A DNA stretch of 64,000 bases from M3007 sp031425155 (GTDB taxonomy: Bacteria > Bacteroidota > Bacteroidia > Chitinophagales > Saprospiraceae). The notes below the pieces were generated by a model. That model was not told the origin of the DNA and searched no databases. It was given only the letters and a program-made list of their open reading frames with translations. This document shows positions 51,642 through 61,845 of this stretch, piece by piece (positions within the stretch are counted from its first letter, which is position 1; every line of letters begins with the position of its first letter). The stretch is taken from NCBI GenBank assembly GCA_031425155.1, contig JANPIV010000068.1:1-64000 (forward strand), read 5' to 3'. A program made the translations under genes and the position numbers.

Positions 51642-52973
51642 ATGAACCACCGCAAAATTTTCTTTTGGTCAATTACGGTTGCACTGGCCGGATTCCTCTT
51701 CGGCTTTGATACCGTGGTTATTTCCGGGGCCGACTTATCCTTACAGGCCTTATGGCCCCGGGGAGAGGTTTTTCACGGGTTTGTAGTGATGGCCTCCGCG
51801 CTGTGGGGCACGGTCATCGGGGCCATCTTCGGCGGCATACCCACCGATCGGCTGGGCCGCAAAAAGACACTGCTCTGGATTGGCGTACTTTACCTGGCTT
51901 CGGCCCTTGGTTCCGCGCTGGCCACCGGCCCCTGGATGTTCGCCTTTTTCCGGTTGCTGGGTGGTTTGGCCATTGGGGCTTCCACCATCGCTGCCCCCGC
52001 CTACATCTCTGAGATCGCGCCGGCCAGCAACCGGGGCAAACTGGTGGCCCTGTACCAATTCAACATCGTTTTCGGCATTCTAATCGCCTTTCTCTCAAAC
52101 TACCTGCTGAGCGGTATCGGTGAAAATGCTTGGCGCTGGATGATCGGGGTGCAGGCCCTGCCCGCCTTTCTCTATACATTATTGGTGCTCACCGTACCGG
52201 AAAGCCCGCGTTGGCTGTTGGTGAAGAAAAACGACCGGGCCGCCGCTGCCAAAACGCTGCGCCTCATTGATCCCGACACGGACACCGAGGCGGAAATGCA
52301 ACGCCTCCTCTCCGAGCATGCCGTGGCCGACAAGACCGAAACCATATTCAGTCAGAAGTACCGTTTTCCGTTGATGCTGGCCTTTCTGGTCGCTTTTTTC
52401 AACCAGTTTTCAGGCATCAATGCCTTTCTGTACTACGCGCCCCGCATTTTTGAAATAGCCGGACTGGAAAAAAGTGCGGCCCTGTTGAGCAGCGTGGGCA
52501 TCGGTGTGACCAACCTGATCTTTACCCTGCTCGGCCTGTCGTTGATTGATCGTTTTGGCCGCCGACAGCTCATGTACATCGGTTCGGTGGGCTACATCAT
52601 CTCGCTGTCGCTGGTAGCCGCGGCCTTCGCCCTGGGCATCAAGGGCATGGCGGTGCCAGTTTTCCTGTTCCTGTTTATTGCCGCTCATGCCGTGGGGCAG
52701 GGCGCCGTCATCTGGGTCTTCATTTCCGAAATCTTCCCGACCCATCTGCGGGCCAGTGGCCAATCCTTCGGCAGCTCCGTGCATTGGGTGCTGGCGGCGG
52801 CTATCCCTTCCTTGGTACCCGTCCTCTTCACCCGGATTGGGGCAGCGCCGGTCTTTGCCATTTTCGCCTTTATGATGGTGCTACAGTTGGTATTCGTATG
52901 GCGTATGATGCCGGAAACCAAAGGCGTAGCTCTGGAGGATATGGAGAAACGGCTTTCTAGTCATAACTCATAA
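51642..52973 (+). CDS. MFS sugar porter (likely fructose)
   Basis: 443-aa inner membrane protein with 12 TM segments of the sugar porter family: TDRLGRKKTLL between TM2 and TM3, YISEIAPASNRGKLVALYQ, VPESPRWLL, DRFGRRQLM, and the C-terminal PETKGVALEDMEK. It probably imports fructose released in the periplasm. First gene after the regulator; the 198-base spacer before it must hold the main promoter, with CAACTTTG near 51571 close to a -7 box. ATG 51642 is chosen over TTG 51585. Its stop lies inside a short-word repeat. Confidence 0.9.
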   Translation: MNHRKIFFWSITVALAGFLFGFDTVVISGADLSLQALWPRGEVFHGFVVMASALWGTVIGAIFGGIPTDRLGRKKTLLWIGVLYLASALGSALATGPWMFAFFRLLGGLAIGASTIAAPAYISEIAPASNRGKLVALYQFNIVFGILIAFLSNYLLSGIGENAWRWMIGVQALPAFLYTLLVLTVPESPRWLLVKKNDRAAAAKTLRLIDPDTDTEAEMQRLLSEHAVADKTETIFSQKYRFPLMLAFLVAFFNQFSGINAFLYYAPRIFEIAGLEKSAALLSSVGIGVTNLIFTLLGLSLIDRFGRRQLMYIGSVGYIISLSLVAAAFALGIKGMAVPVFLFLFIAAHAVGQGAVIWVFISEIFPTHLRASGQSFGSSVHWVLAAAIPSLVPVLFTRIGAAPVFAIFAFMMVLQLVFVWRMMPETKGVALEDMEKRLSSHNS

Positions 52974-52987
52974 TTCATAATTCATAG
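52961..52987. repeat. CATAATT word array between porter and fructokinase
   Basis: TCATAACTCATAATTCATAA followed by TTCATAG: 7- to 8-bp words in tandem. It contains the MFS stop codon and ends 2 bases before the fructokinase ATG, so it includes the ribosome-binding region. Confidence 0.75.
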
Positions 52988-52989
52988 AA

Positions 52990-53892
52990 ATGTCCAATCC
53001 TACCATTATATGCTTTGGAGAAGTCCTTTGGGATTTGCTGCCGACCGGACGGATGGCTGGCGGAGCGCCCATGAACGTCGCTTTTCATGCCAACCAGCTC
53101 GGCATGCGATCCAAAATGATCAGTAAAGTTGGCAACGACGATCTGGGCAAGGAACTCCGGGGGTTTTTGGAAAATATGGGCGTGTCCACGGAATTGGTCC
53201 AGACTGATGACACCTTTCCGACAGGCATCGTCAACGTGACCCTGGAAGACGGCGCCGCCCCGACCTATGAGATCGTCAGCCCCGTTGCCTGGGACTATAT
53301 CCGTTCGGACGACCGGGCCAGGGACTACGTCAAAACGGCCGATGCGCTGATCTTTGGCAGCCTGGCCTGCCGGATGGACAGCAACAAAAAAACGCTGCTC
53401 GAGTACCTCGAACTGGCTCCCATCCGGGTCTTCGATGTCAATCTGCGGACACCCTACTATTCGCAGTCTTTGGTGGAGGAATTGTTGCCCAAAGCCGACA
53501 TCCTGAAAGTAAACGATGACGAGCTCGCCATCATCGCAGCCTGGCAGGAGATCGCCGGGGACGAAAAAGCCCAGCTGGATTTTCTGCAGGACAAGTTCGG
53601 CATCGGCGTGATCATCCTGACCAAAGGCAAGGACGGCGCCGTATGCCTGGACGAATCGGGTTGCTTCCAACAGCCGGGCATTCCCGTGCAGGTGCAGGAC
53701 ACCATCGGCAGCGGCGATTCTTTTTTAGCGGCTTTTCTGAGCAAATACCTGCACGGAGAAAACACCCGCGATTGCCTGGCTTTCGCCGGGGCAGTGGGGG
53801 CGTTGGTGGCCACCAAAACCGGCGGTACCCCCGAAGTCACTCTGCCGGAAATACAGGCGTTGATGTCGCCATCCGCTATCGCAAACATTTGA
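52990..53892 (+). CDS. fructokinase (PfkB family)
   Basis: Phosphorylates fructose to fructose 6-phosphate with ATP, feeding glycolysis. 300 aa: IICFGEVLWDLLPTGRMAGGAPMNVAFHANQLG is the fructokinase-type N-terminus, FDVNLRTPYYSQSLVEELLPKADILKVNDDEL the middle, and DTIGSGDSFLAAFLSKYL the catalytic site. It lies in the fructan operon between porter and GH32 (18-base gap), fixing the sugar as fructose. Start ATG 52990. Confidence 0.92.
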   Translation: MSNPTIICFGEVLWDLLPTGRMAGGAPMNVAFHANQLGMRSKMISKVGNDDLGKELRGFLENMGVSTELVQTDDTFPTGIVNVTLEDGAAPTYEIVSPVAWDYIRSDDRARDYVKTADALIFGSLACRMDSNKKTLLEYLELAPIRVFDVNLRTPYYSQSLVEELLPKADILKVNDDELAIIAAWQEIAGDEKAQLDFLQDKFGIGVIILTKGKDGAVCLDESGCFQQPGIPVQVQDTIGSGDSFLAAFLSKYLHGENTRDCLAFAGAVGALVATKTGGTPEVTLPEIQALMSPSAIANI

Positions 53893-53910
53893 TAAACAAG
53901 TTTTTACAAC

Positions 53911-55527
53911 ATGAACAAGCTAATTATTGCGCTATCCCTGCTGGCCATTGGCGGCCTGCTGTATGCCTGCAACGAGGCAATCACCGGACTGCAACAGCCC
54001 CACGAGAAAAAGCCTGGAACAGCACTGCAATTCCGGGAGCAACATCGTCCGCAATTTCATTTTTCCCCCAAAGAAAACTGGATGAACGACCCGAACGGTA
54101 TGTTTTTCTACGCCGGGGAATACCACCTGTTTTACCAGCATTACCCGGATTCCAATGTGTGGGGTCCTATGCACTGGGGCCATGCGGTAAGCACGGACCT
54201 GGTGCACTGGGACCACCTGCCCATCGCTTTGTACCCCGATTCGCTGGGCTATATCTTTTCCGGCAGCGCGGTGGTGGACTGGAAAAATACCAGCGGGCTC
54301 GGCCAAAACGGTCAACTGCCTTTGATCGCCATTTTTACCTACCACAACATGGCGGGCGAAAAAGCCGGACGTCAAGATTTCCAGTACCAGGGCATGGCCT
54401 ACAGCAACGACAAGGGCCGCAGCTGGACCAAGTATGCCCAAAACCCCATCGTGCCCAATCCCGGAAATATCCGGGATTTCCGCGATCCCAAGGTGATCTG
54501 GGACGAGGCCTCCCGGCAATGGATCATGGTTTTTGCCGCGCAGGACCGGGTCCAGCTCTGGGCTTCCCAAGACTTGAAAAGATGGCAGCATCTCAGCGAT
54601 TTCGGGCAGGCATTAGGTGTCCACAGCGGTGTCTGGGAATGCCCGGATTTGTTTCCCCTGTCCGTGGAAGGCTCCAGCGAAACCAAGTGGGTCTTGCTGG
54701 TCAGTATTAACCCGGGCGGGCCCAACGGTGGTTCGGCGACGCAATACTTTGTCGGCAATTTTGACGGAAAAGAATTCATCCTGGATGCCTCCTACGCCGC
54801 TGACGTCACCGGCGAAAAAGCGGTCTGGCTCGATTACGGGCGGGACAACTACGCCGGGGTCACCTGGTCGGATGTGCCTAAAGCCGATGGCCGCCGCCTG
54901 TTTCTGGGCTGGATGAGCAACTGGGATTACGCGAACGTTGTGCCCACCCAGGCCTGGCGCAGTGCCGCCACCCTGCCGCGGACTTTGGTACTGAAAAAAA
55001 CGGACCTGGGCTACCGCATTTTTGCCCAACCCGTCGCGGAATTAAAGGCCATCCGGGCTGCTGCCCATCCGCTCAAAAGCACCACCATCACCGGCACATT
55101 GGACCTGACGCCGCAACTGGGCTTTTCTCCGGCCCAAATGGAACTGGTGCTGGAATTGGACCCGGCGGCAGGTGCCGACTGCGGCGTCGAACTATCCAAT
55201 GCCAAAGGCGAACGCTACCGCGTCGGCTACAACGCCGCTACCAAGCAGTTTTACAGCGACCGCACCCATTCGGGTAATCTTGCTTTTTCTAAAAAATTTG
55301 GGACAAAAGTTCACACGGCTCCCCGCATTTCCCAAGATAAAAACATCCGCTTTCACCTCTTCTTCGACGCTGCTTCGGCAGAGTTGTTCGCCGATGGAGG
55401 CGCTACCGTGATGACGGATATTTTCTTTCCCGGCGAGGACTTTTCACAGGTGAAAATTTATTCTGAAAACGGAAAGGTGAAACTGTTGAGCGGGGAAGCA
55501 TGGTCGTTGAAAAGTATTTGGCACTAA
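53911..55527 (+). CDS. GH32 fructan hydrolase lipoprotein
   Basis: 538-aa lipoprotein (lipobox LYAC, Cys near 20) with a five-bladed GH32 propeller and C-terminal beta-sandwich. All three catalytic motifs are standard: WMNDPNG (nucleophile Asp60), FRDP (Asp192, transition-state stabiliser) and WECPD (acid/base Glu243). HWGHAVSTDLVHWDHLPIALYPD is typical of exo-acting levanase/inulinase. It would release fructose from fructan oligosaccharides, in the periplasm or on the surface. 18 bases after fructokinase; linkage preference (beta-2,1 or beta-2,6) cannot be told. Confidence 0.95.
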   Translation: MNKLIIALSLLAIGGLLYACNEAITGLQQPHEKKPGTALQFREQHRPQFHFSPKENWMNDPNGMFFYAGEYHLFYQHYPDSNVWGPMHWGHAVSTDLVHWDHLPIALYPDSLGYIFSGSAVVDWKNTSGLGQNGQLPLIAIFTYHNMAGEKAGRQDFQYQGMAYSNDKGRSWTKYAQNPIVPNPGNIRDFRDPKVIWDEASRQWIMVFAAQDRVQLWASQDLKRWQHLSDFGQALGVHSGVWECPDLFPLSVEGSSETKWVLLVSINPGGPNGGSATQYFVGNFDGKEFILDASYAADVTGEKAVWLDYGRDNYAGVTWSDVPKADGRRLFLGWMSNWDYANVVPTQAWRSAATLPRTLVLKKTDLGYRIFAQPVAELKAIRAAAHPLKSTTITGTLDLTPQLGFSPAQMELVLELDPAAGADCGVELSNAKGERYRVGYNAATKQFYSDRTHSGNLAFSKKFGTKVHTAPRISQDKNIRFHLFFDAASAELFADGGATVMTDIFFPGEDFSQVKIYSENGKVKLLSGEAWSLKSIWH

Positions 55528-55586
55528 TCAAAATCCCGGAGTTTGTTTTTCGCAATACACCTGCACGTAATTCTAAAATTAAAATT

Positions 55587-58500
55587 ATGAAATTCAAATT
55601 ACTCTCGCTTTTAGCACTCCTGCTGTCGGTGCAGTTTGCACAGGCGCAGCAAATGCTCACCGGCAAGGTGCTGGACACGGAGACGAAGGTGCCGCTCGTT
55701 GGCGCCACCATCGTCATCGCCGGCACGAACACCGGCGCTATCGTGAACTTCGACGGAAATTATGAACTCGTATTACCGGAAGGCAACGTCTCCATCAAGG
55801 TTACCTACACGGGCTACGAATCGAAAATCATCACAGACGTGCAGCCCGGCGTCCTGAACATCCTGCTTTCATCCGGAGCGATGCTGAACGAAATCGTCGT
55901 AGTGGGCTACACCGCCGAGCGCAAAAAGGACCTCACAGGGGCAGTTTCCATCGTGAAGATGGATGACGTGAAGGAACTCCCGGCAGGCAACGTCATGAAA
56001 AATATTCAGGGCAGGGTGCCCGGTGTCAACATCACCACAGATGGCTCGCCGGGTTCCGCCGCCACCGTGCGTATTCGGGGCAACGGCACGCTTAACAATA
56101 ATGACCCTCTATATGTCATTGACGGCGTACCCACCAAAGCAGGTATGCACGAAATCAACGCGGCCGACATCGAGTCTGTTCAGGTTCTGAAAGATGCGGC
56201 CTCCGCGAGCATCTACGGTTCAAGGGCGGGTAACGGCGTCATCGTCATCACGACCAAAAATGCCAAAAAAGACCAGCTCAGGGTTCAATTTGACGCCAAC
56301 TGGTCGCAGCAGCAATACACCTCCAAATTGGAACCGCTTAACACGAATGAACGGGGACTGGCATTCTGGCAGGCATCCGTCAACGCCAAACTAAATCCCT
56401 CCAGCCCCATTTACAGTTATCAATGGAATGGAGACTTAAACAGTCCCATTCTTGGTGACATCACTTACAACGAGTACATCGACAACAAGAAAACCATGCG
56501 CCCTGCCGACACGCGCTGGTTCGATGAAGTGTCGCAAGCCTCGCTGTTGCAATCTTACAACCTGGGTATTTCAAAAGGCTCGGAAAATGGCAATGTCGTT
56601 TTCTCTATGGGTTACTACGATCACAACGGCATTATCCGGGAAACCAATTTCAACCGCATCAACTTCCGGCTCAACACACGCTACAACTTGTTTGGCGGGC
56701 TGGTGTCGGTGGGGGAAAATTTCCAGATGACCTTCCAGCGGGAAAGGCAAATTCCCACAGGAGATATTCTATTCACTTCGCTGGTACAACATCCGATAGT
56801 GCCCGTCCATACCGAGGATGGCGGCTGGGGCGGTCCTGTCTCAGGAATGACCGACCGGCAAAACCCCGTGCGCCTCATCGAGGATAATAAGCAGAACCAG
56901 TACCGGTTTGTGCGCCCGTTCGGCAACGTGTTCGTAGAAGTGAACCCGCTGAAAAACCTCCAGTTGAAATCGAGTTTCGGGGTGGATTACAGCATGTTCT
57001 ATGCCCGTAATATCCAGAAGCGGTACGTTTCAGGCTTCCTCAACGAACCCGACAACCGGGTGACCAATAATACCAGCTTGTCCGGCAACTGGATTTGGAC
57101 CAACACTGCAACTTACGACTACAATACGCCCCGCCACCGCTTCAATTTCCTGCTCGGACAGGAGCAAATCAGGTTTTCGCAGGAATTTTTTAGCGCTTCC
57201 CGGGAGGGTTTCATCAGCGAGAGTACCGACTATGCTTACCTGAGCGCCGGTGCTGCCAACCAGCTGAACAGCGGCGGCGGGCAAAAATGGGCTTTGCTTT
57301 CCTATTTCGGTAAAATCAATTACGCCCTCAACGACCGCTATCTCGCCTCCTTTACGGTGCGGCGTGACGGCTCGTCCCGTTTTGGTAAAAACAACCGCTA
57401 CGGCAATTTCCCGGCGGCCTCCATCGGCTGGCGATTCAGCGAGGAACAGTTTTTTAAAAATCTTTTTGAAAAACCGGTTTATTTCAAACTGCGTGCAAGC
57501 TGGGGACAAAACGGCAACCAGGAGATTGACCCGCTGGCAGTGTACAACATTTACCGGGCCGTATATGCCAAAGAAGACGCTATTTGGGACAACCCAAGTC
57601 CACCTGTTTTCAACCCCAGCCTCGGCACGGCTTATGACATCGCGGGGAATGACATGGGGCAATTGCTCTCCGGTTTCATTAACAGCCAGCAGGCCAGTAA
57701 TGATTTAAAATGGGAAACAACGACGCAAACTAACTTCGGACTGGACTATGAAGTGGGCAAATTCTCCGGCTCCCTGGATTACTACATAAAGGAAACGAGC
57801 GACATTCTCTATTTCCGCACCTTGTTGGCGACAGTGGGCGAGGCGAACGGCCAATTCGTCAATGGCGGTACCATCCGGAATAAGGGTATCGAGGCACTGA
57901 TCAACTACAGCGACAAGCTTGGCAATTTCTCCTTCGATATCACCGGAAACATTGCTACGTTGAAAAACGAGGTGGTGAGCATGCCGGAAGACTTGTTCGT
58001 GCGAATGCCCCTCAGTGGCGAGGTACCCAATGATGCCAAGACCGAACTTCCCGGACAACAGCTTATCGGGCTTTCGGTGAACAGCTTTTACGGCTATGTT
58101 GCGGATGGTTTGTTCCAAAACCAGGCGGAAGTTGACCAACACGCTACTCAATCGGGCAAGGGCATCGGTCGCATCCGTTTCAAAGACCTTAACGGCGACG
58201 GCAAGGTTGACAACAATGACCAGACTTTTATCGGTACCGCCGACCCGTCATTGTCCTACGGTTTGAACATTAACCTGGGCTATAAGCAGTTCAACCTGAC
58301 GGTATTCTTCCAGGGTGTTTCAGGCATCGAATACTACAACTCGTACAAAACCTACACCGATTTTGCTTCGCTCTGGCCCGGCACCAATTGGGGCACAAGG
58401 ACGCTGGATGCGTGGACACCTGAAAATTCAAATTCAACCATCCCCCGCCTTACCATCTTGGACAACAACAACGAGGGACGGGTAAGCACTTATTTCATCG

Positions 58501-58721
58501 AAAATGCTTCCTATCTAAAAATGCGCAACCTGCAATTGGGCTATCAATTGCCGGCTGGTGTCATGAAAAAAATCAGGATGCGCAAAGGCAAGATCTACCT
58601 GCAGGGGCAAAACCTCTGGACAGTGAAAAGCAGCAAGTTCACTGCCCCCGATCCCGAGAACCCGAACTATGCATTTCCAATACCGGCCACTTACACGCTG
58701 GGCGTGAATCTTGAATTCTAA
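55587..58721 (+). CDS. SusC-like TonB-dependent transporter
   Basis: 1044-aa outer membrane transporter for fructan oligosaccharides. Signal peptide (ends AQAQ), N-terminal carboxypeptidase-like beta-sandwich (LTGKVLDTETKVPLVGATIVI), TonB-box region (NEIVVVGYTAERKKDLTGAV), plug with NIQGRVPGVNITTDGSPGSAATVRIRGNG and DPLYVIDGVP, then a long beta-barrel ending YTLGVNLEF with the terminal Phe. ATG 55587 is chosen; the frame reaches upstream into the GH32 3' end. 14 bases before susD. Substrate assigned from the operon. Confidence 0.95.
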   Translation: MKFKLLSLLALLLSVQFAQAQQMLTGKVLDTETKVPLVGATIVIAGTNTGAIVNFDGNYELVLPEGNVSIKVTYTGYESKIITDVQPGVLNILLSSGAMLNEIVVVGYTAERKKDLTGAVSIVKMDDVKELPAGNVMKNIQGRVPGVNITTDGSPGSAATVRIRGNGTLNNNDPLYVIDGVPTKAGMHEINAADIESVQVLKDAASASIYGSRAGNGVIVITTKNAKKDQLRVQFDANWSQQQYTSKLEPLNTNERGLAFWQASVNAKLNPSSPIYSYQWNGDLNSPILGDITYNEYIDNKKTMRPADTRWFDEVSQASLLQSYNLGISKGSENGNVVFSMGYYDHNGIIRETNFNRINFRLNTRYNLFGGLVSVGENFQMTFQRERQIPTGDILFTSLVQHPIVPVHTEDGGWGGPVSGMTDRQNPVRLIEDNKQNQYRFVRPFGNVFVEVNPLKNLQLKSSFGVDYSMFYARNIQKRYVSGFLNEPDNRVTNNTSLSGNWIWTNTATYDYNTPRHRFNFLLGQEQIRFSQEFFSASREGFISESTDYAYLSAGAANQLNSGGGQKWALLSYFGKINYALNDRYLASFTVRRDGSSRFGKNNRYGNFPAASIGWRFSEEQFFKNLFEKPVYFKLRASWGQNGNQEIDPLAVYNIYRAVYAKEDAIWDNPSPPVFNPSLGTAYDIAGNDMGQLLSGFINSQQASNDLKWETTTQTNFGLDYEVGKFSGSLDYYIKETSDILYFRTLLATVGEANGQFVNGGTIRNKGIEALINYSDKLGNFSFDITGNIATLKNEVVSMPEDLFVRMPLSGEVPNDAKTELPGQQLIGLSVNSFYGYVADGLFQNQAEVDQHATQSGKGIGRIRFKDLNGDGKVDNNDQTFIGTADPSLSYGLNINLGYKQFNLTVFFQGVSGIEYYNSYKTYTDFASLWPGTNWGTRTLDAWTPENSNSTIPRLTILDNNNEGRVSTYFIENASYLKMRNLQLGYQLPAGVMKKIRMRKGKIYLQGQNLWTVKSSKFTAPDPENPNYAFPIPATYTLGVNLEF

Positions 58722-58735
58722 AATGTAATCAAAAC

Positions 58736-60469
58736 ATGAAAAATATAGCAACCATCACATTTCTGTCAGCCATCCTCCTCCTGAGCCCCTCCTGCGGCAA
58801 AGACTTCCTCGACGTGAAGCCTCAGGGCGTCATCTCGGACGATGCGCTGAACACACCGGACAACATCGAAGGACTCGTCATCGCTGCCTACGCCATGCTC
58901 GGAAACGACCACTATTCCGTGCCCAATCAACTTTGGCCCTGGGGCGACCTCCGGGCCGGGGATGCCTACAAAGGTGGCGACGGTCCGGCCGATATCGCCA
59001 ACTACCACGCCATGGAGGTTTTCTCCACCCTGCAACCCGATATGAGCGCCTACGCTCCGGCGGCCCTGGGCGATTTGAACGATAAAAAATGGACACGGCT
59101 TTACACGTCCGTTTCGAGGGCTAACAATGCGCTGCGCCGCCTGAACGAGATCCCGGAAAGTGAGTATCCGCTCAAAAACACACGCATCGCTGAGATGCGC
59201 TTTCTACGGGGGCAGTTTTATTTCGATTTAAAAATATTGTATAAACACATGCCCTGGGTGTCGGAAAACGATTCGCCGCTCGACATTGAGCAATTGGGCA
59301 ACAAAGACCTGTCTGATGCCCAGCTTTGGGAAAATATCATTGCCGAGTTCCGGTTCGCTGCCGACAACCTGCCCGCTACACAAAGCGAAAAGGGCAGGCC
59401 CACAAAATTCACTGCGAAGGTTTGCCTTTCCAAGGCGCTGCTCTACGCTGCCTACGAACAGAACGACAACCATCAGGTTAACAACATTAACCAGCAGAAG
59501 CTGGAAGAAGTAGTGGGCGCAGTGGATGAGGTTATCGCCTCCGGCAGATACGCGCTGGAACCCGATTTCGCCAACCCGTTTTTGTGGGAGCATGAAAATG
59601 GCCCGGAATCCGTGTGGGCAATCCAGCGCTCACACGACGACGGCACTGCAACCGGCATGATTGATTTCTCCGCCATGCTGAATGCGCCGATGAGCCCGGA
59701 GTTTGGATGCTGCGGGTTTCACCTTCCGAGCCAAAATCTGTTCAACTCGTTTAAAACCACTGCGAACGGCCTGCCGGATTTTGATAATTTCAACAACAGC
59801 GACCTCAATACATCGGTCAACACCGTTGACCCCCGGCTCGACCACACCGTGGCACAGCCCGGCAAACCCTGGAAGTACGAGACCTCACTGATTTACACGG
59901 AAGAGTGGGCAAGGCAGCCGGGCATTTACGGACCGTTTTCTTCCCTGAAGGAAAACGTGTCGCCCAATTGTGACTGCTTCGAGCAGTTGCCACCATTCAT
60001 GGCCAGCTCGAAAAACACCATCCTCATCCGCTATGCCGACGTGCTGCTATGGAAGGCGGAGGCATTGATTGAGCTGGGACGGCACAACGAGGCTTTGCCT
60101 ATCATCAACGACATCCGACTCCGGGCGCAGAACAGCACTGCCCGGCTCAAGTTTGCCGACGGAAGCCCGGTTTCCAACTTCAAAATAGAACCATACTCAG
60201 GTGCCGCTTGGACACAGGAATACGCCAGAAAAGCCCTGCGGTACGAGCGGCGGCTGGAGTTTGCCATGGAAGGTCACCGCTTTTTTGATCTCGTCCGCTG
60301 GGGGATTGCTGCGCAGACGCTGGACAGCTATTTCTCCATAGAAAAAACAAAACGGGACTACCTGAACAATGCCCAGTTCCAATCCGGCAAACACGAGTAT
60401 CTGCCCATTCCGCAGCAGCAGATTAACCTGAGCGGCGGGAAGTATGTGCAAAACCCTGGATATAACTGA
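58736..60469 (+). CDS. SusD-like glycan-binding lipoprotein
   Basis: 577-aa surface lipoprotein forming the lid on SusC. Lipobox LSPSCGK; then DFLDVKPQGVISDDALNT, the RagB/SusD N-terminus; TPR-like helices (NNALRRLNEIPES, MRFLRGQFYFDLKILYKHMPWV, KALLYAAYE); and the C-terminal RKALRYERRLEFAMEGHRFFDLVRWG and EYLPIPQQQINLS hallmarks. 91 bases to the next gene, with a hairpin (AGTTGTTTGA 60479-60488, complement 60507-60516) in that gap that may tune downstream expression. Confidence 0.95.
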   Translation: MKNIATITFLSAILLLSPSCGKDFLDVKPQGVISDDALNTPDNIEGLVIAAYAMLGNDHYSVPNQLWPWGDLRAGDAYKGGDGPADIANYHAMEVFSTLQPDMSAYAPAALGDLNDKKWTRLYTSVSRANNALRRLNEIPESEYPLKNTRIAEMRFLRGQFYFDLKILYKHMPWVSENDSPLDIEQLGNKDLSDAQLWENIIAEFRFAADNLPATQSEKGRPTKFTAKVCLSKALLYAAYEQNDNHQVNNINQQKLEEVVGAVDEVIASGRYALEPDFANPFLWEHENGPESVWAIQRSHDDGTATGMIDFSAMLNAPMSPEFGCCGFHLPSQNLFNSFKTTANGLPDFDNFNNSDLNTSVNTVDPRLDHTVAQPGKPWKYETSLIYTEEWARQPGIYGPFSSLKENVSPNCDCFEQLPPFMASSKNTILIRYADVLLWKAEALIELGRHNEALPIINDIRLRAQNSTARLKFADGSPVSNFKIEPYSGAAWTQEYARKALRYERRLEFAMEGHRFFDLVRWGIAAQTLDSYFSIEKTKRDYLNNAQFQSGKHEYLPIPQQQINLSGGKYVQNPGYN

Positions 60470-60560
60470 TTCGGAATGAGTTGTTTGACTGCCTTGGATT
60501 GACACTTCAAACAACTTTGACCATTTCCTCATAATTAATTTCAAAGCAAAAATTTTAAAA

Positions 60561-61835
60561 ATGAAAAAAATCAATTTCACTAATCTAAGCGTTCTGCTTT
60601 TTGCGCTTGCCGTTGTCTTCTTTATAGCCGCTTGTAATAAGGAAGAAGAACCCAAGCCTGCGCCGGGCGGCACTTCCATCATTTCTTTCACCGCAGAAGG
60701 AGTGAACGGAACAATCAACGAATCTGCCAAAACGATCAGCCTTGAGCTGCCGCCTGCTGCCGACGTTACCAAAGTGACACCGACCATAACCCTGTCGGCT
60801 GGCGCCACGATATCGCCCGCTTCCGGTGTGGTAAAGGATTTTACCAACCCGGTTACTTACACCGTGACAGATAAGACCGGGCAGGTATCCAACGCCTACA
60901 CGGTGACCATGACCCAGGTACAATTGAAAAAATTCGCCTTTATCGGTGTGGCTGCTGAAAACACTGCCGCCGCCTGGGATGCACTCGACGGCTCCGACTA
61001 TGACCTGAACGACGACCAGACAGCCGCCGCTTGGTTTGAAGCCAACATCAACAATGGAACGACTTCTGAGGGGGATTATCTCTCCATTGAGCAAGTAGCC
61101 ACCGGAGCTGATATCAGCCAATACGACGCCATCTGGATTCAGTTTGACGGCGGCTGGTGGGGCGGCGAAGTGGCGCAGTTTCCGAACAATGCGAACCACT
61201 GCATCATCAGGTCGATTGGTATCGGGTTCGATACGCCATGTGCTCAATTGGCGACCGATTTTTCCAATAAAGTAAAAGCTTATTACGAAGCTGGGGGCAA
61301 TCTTTTACTGGGCAACTACGCAGGCTCCATTGTAGATGAATTGGGCGTGGTTTCCTCGCCTGACTTTGCACCGAACAATTCTTTCGGAGGTTTGGGAATT
61401 GAGACTTGCTGCACACAGGATGCCTGGGGCGTACGCTGGTCAGGCGACGCTTCAAGCCCGTTGTTCAATGGTATTGTAACCGCTACTGACCCCAACTGCC
61501 TCGCTCCGTTTTTTATTCTTCTGGATAACGGAACGGAGAAGAAAAACCGCTCGAACCAGTACAACCTGAACTTTGGCCCCTGGGCGCCAAACGGTGACAC
61601 TGACCCGCTTGCCGAACGCGTGGCAGCCTGGAAAACCAAAACTGGCGGCACCAACCACATGGAAAACTGCGGACAAAATGAACCGCAGTACGTGGAATGG
61701 CCGGCCACTGGTACCAAAGGGCGGGTTTTCGCTATCCTCGGCGGCACCTACGACTGGTATACCGGCACTGCGGTGCAGAATAACAGCAACCACAAGATTT
61801 TGACAAGAAATGCGCTGAATGAACTGGCGAAGTAG
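60561..61835 (+). CDS. DUF4960 surface glycan-binding lipoprotein
   Basis: 424-aa lipoprotein: lipobox IAAC (Cys near 25), an N-terminal beta-sandwich domain (about 35-120: ISFTAEGVNGTINESAKTISLELP..., PVTYTVTDKTGQVSNAYTVTM, as in DUF5018), then a DUF4960 domain (FAFIGVAAENTAAAWDALDG, DGGWWGG, YEAGGNLLLGNYAGSIVDELG). This matches BT1761, the surface levan-binding protein in Bacteroides thetaiotaomicron. It probably holds fructan at the surface for SusCD and GH32. Confidence 0.85.
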   Translation: MKKINFTNLSVLLFALAVVFFIAACNKEEEPKPAPGGTSIISFTAEGVNGTINESAKTISLELPPAADVTKVTPTITLSAGATISPASGVVKDFTNPVTYTVTDKTGQVSNAYTVTMTQVQLKKFAFIGVAAENTAAAWDALDGSDYDLNDDQTAAAWFEANINNGTTSEGDYLSIEQVATGADISQYDAIWIQFDGGWWGGEVAQFPNNANHCIIRSIGIGFDTPCAQLATDFSNKVKAYYEAGGNLLLGNYAGSIVDELGVVSSPDFAPNNSFGGLGIETCCTQDAWGVRWSGDASSPLFNGIVTATDPNCLAPFFILLDNGTEKKNRSNQYNLNFGPWAPNGDTDPLAERVAAWKTKTGGTNHMENCGQNEPQYVEWPATGTKGRVFAILGGTYDWYTGTAVQNNSNHKILTRNALNELAK

Positions 61836-61845
61836 AACATCAGTA

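Noticed and set aside
53643..54710. 355-aa open frame on the + strand across fructokinase and GH32
   Set aside because: Different frame from two strongly supported genes; Arg/Gly/Pro-rich translation typical of a shadow frame.
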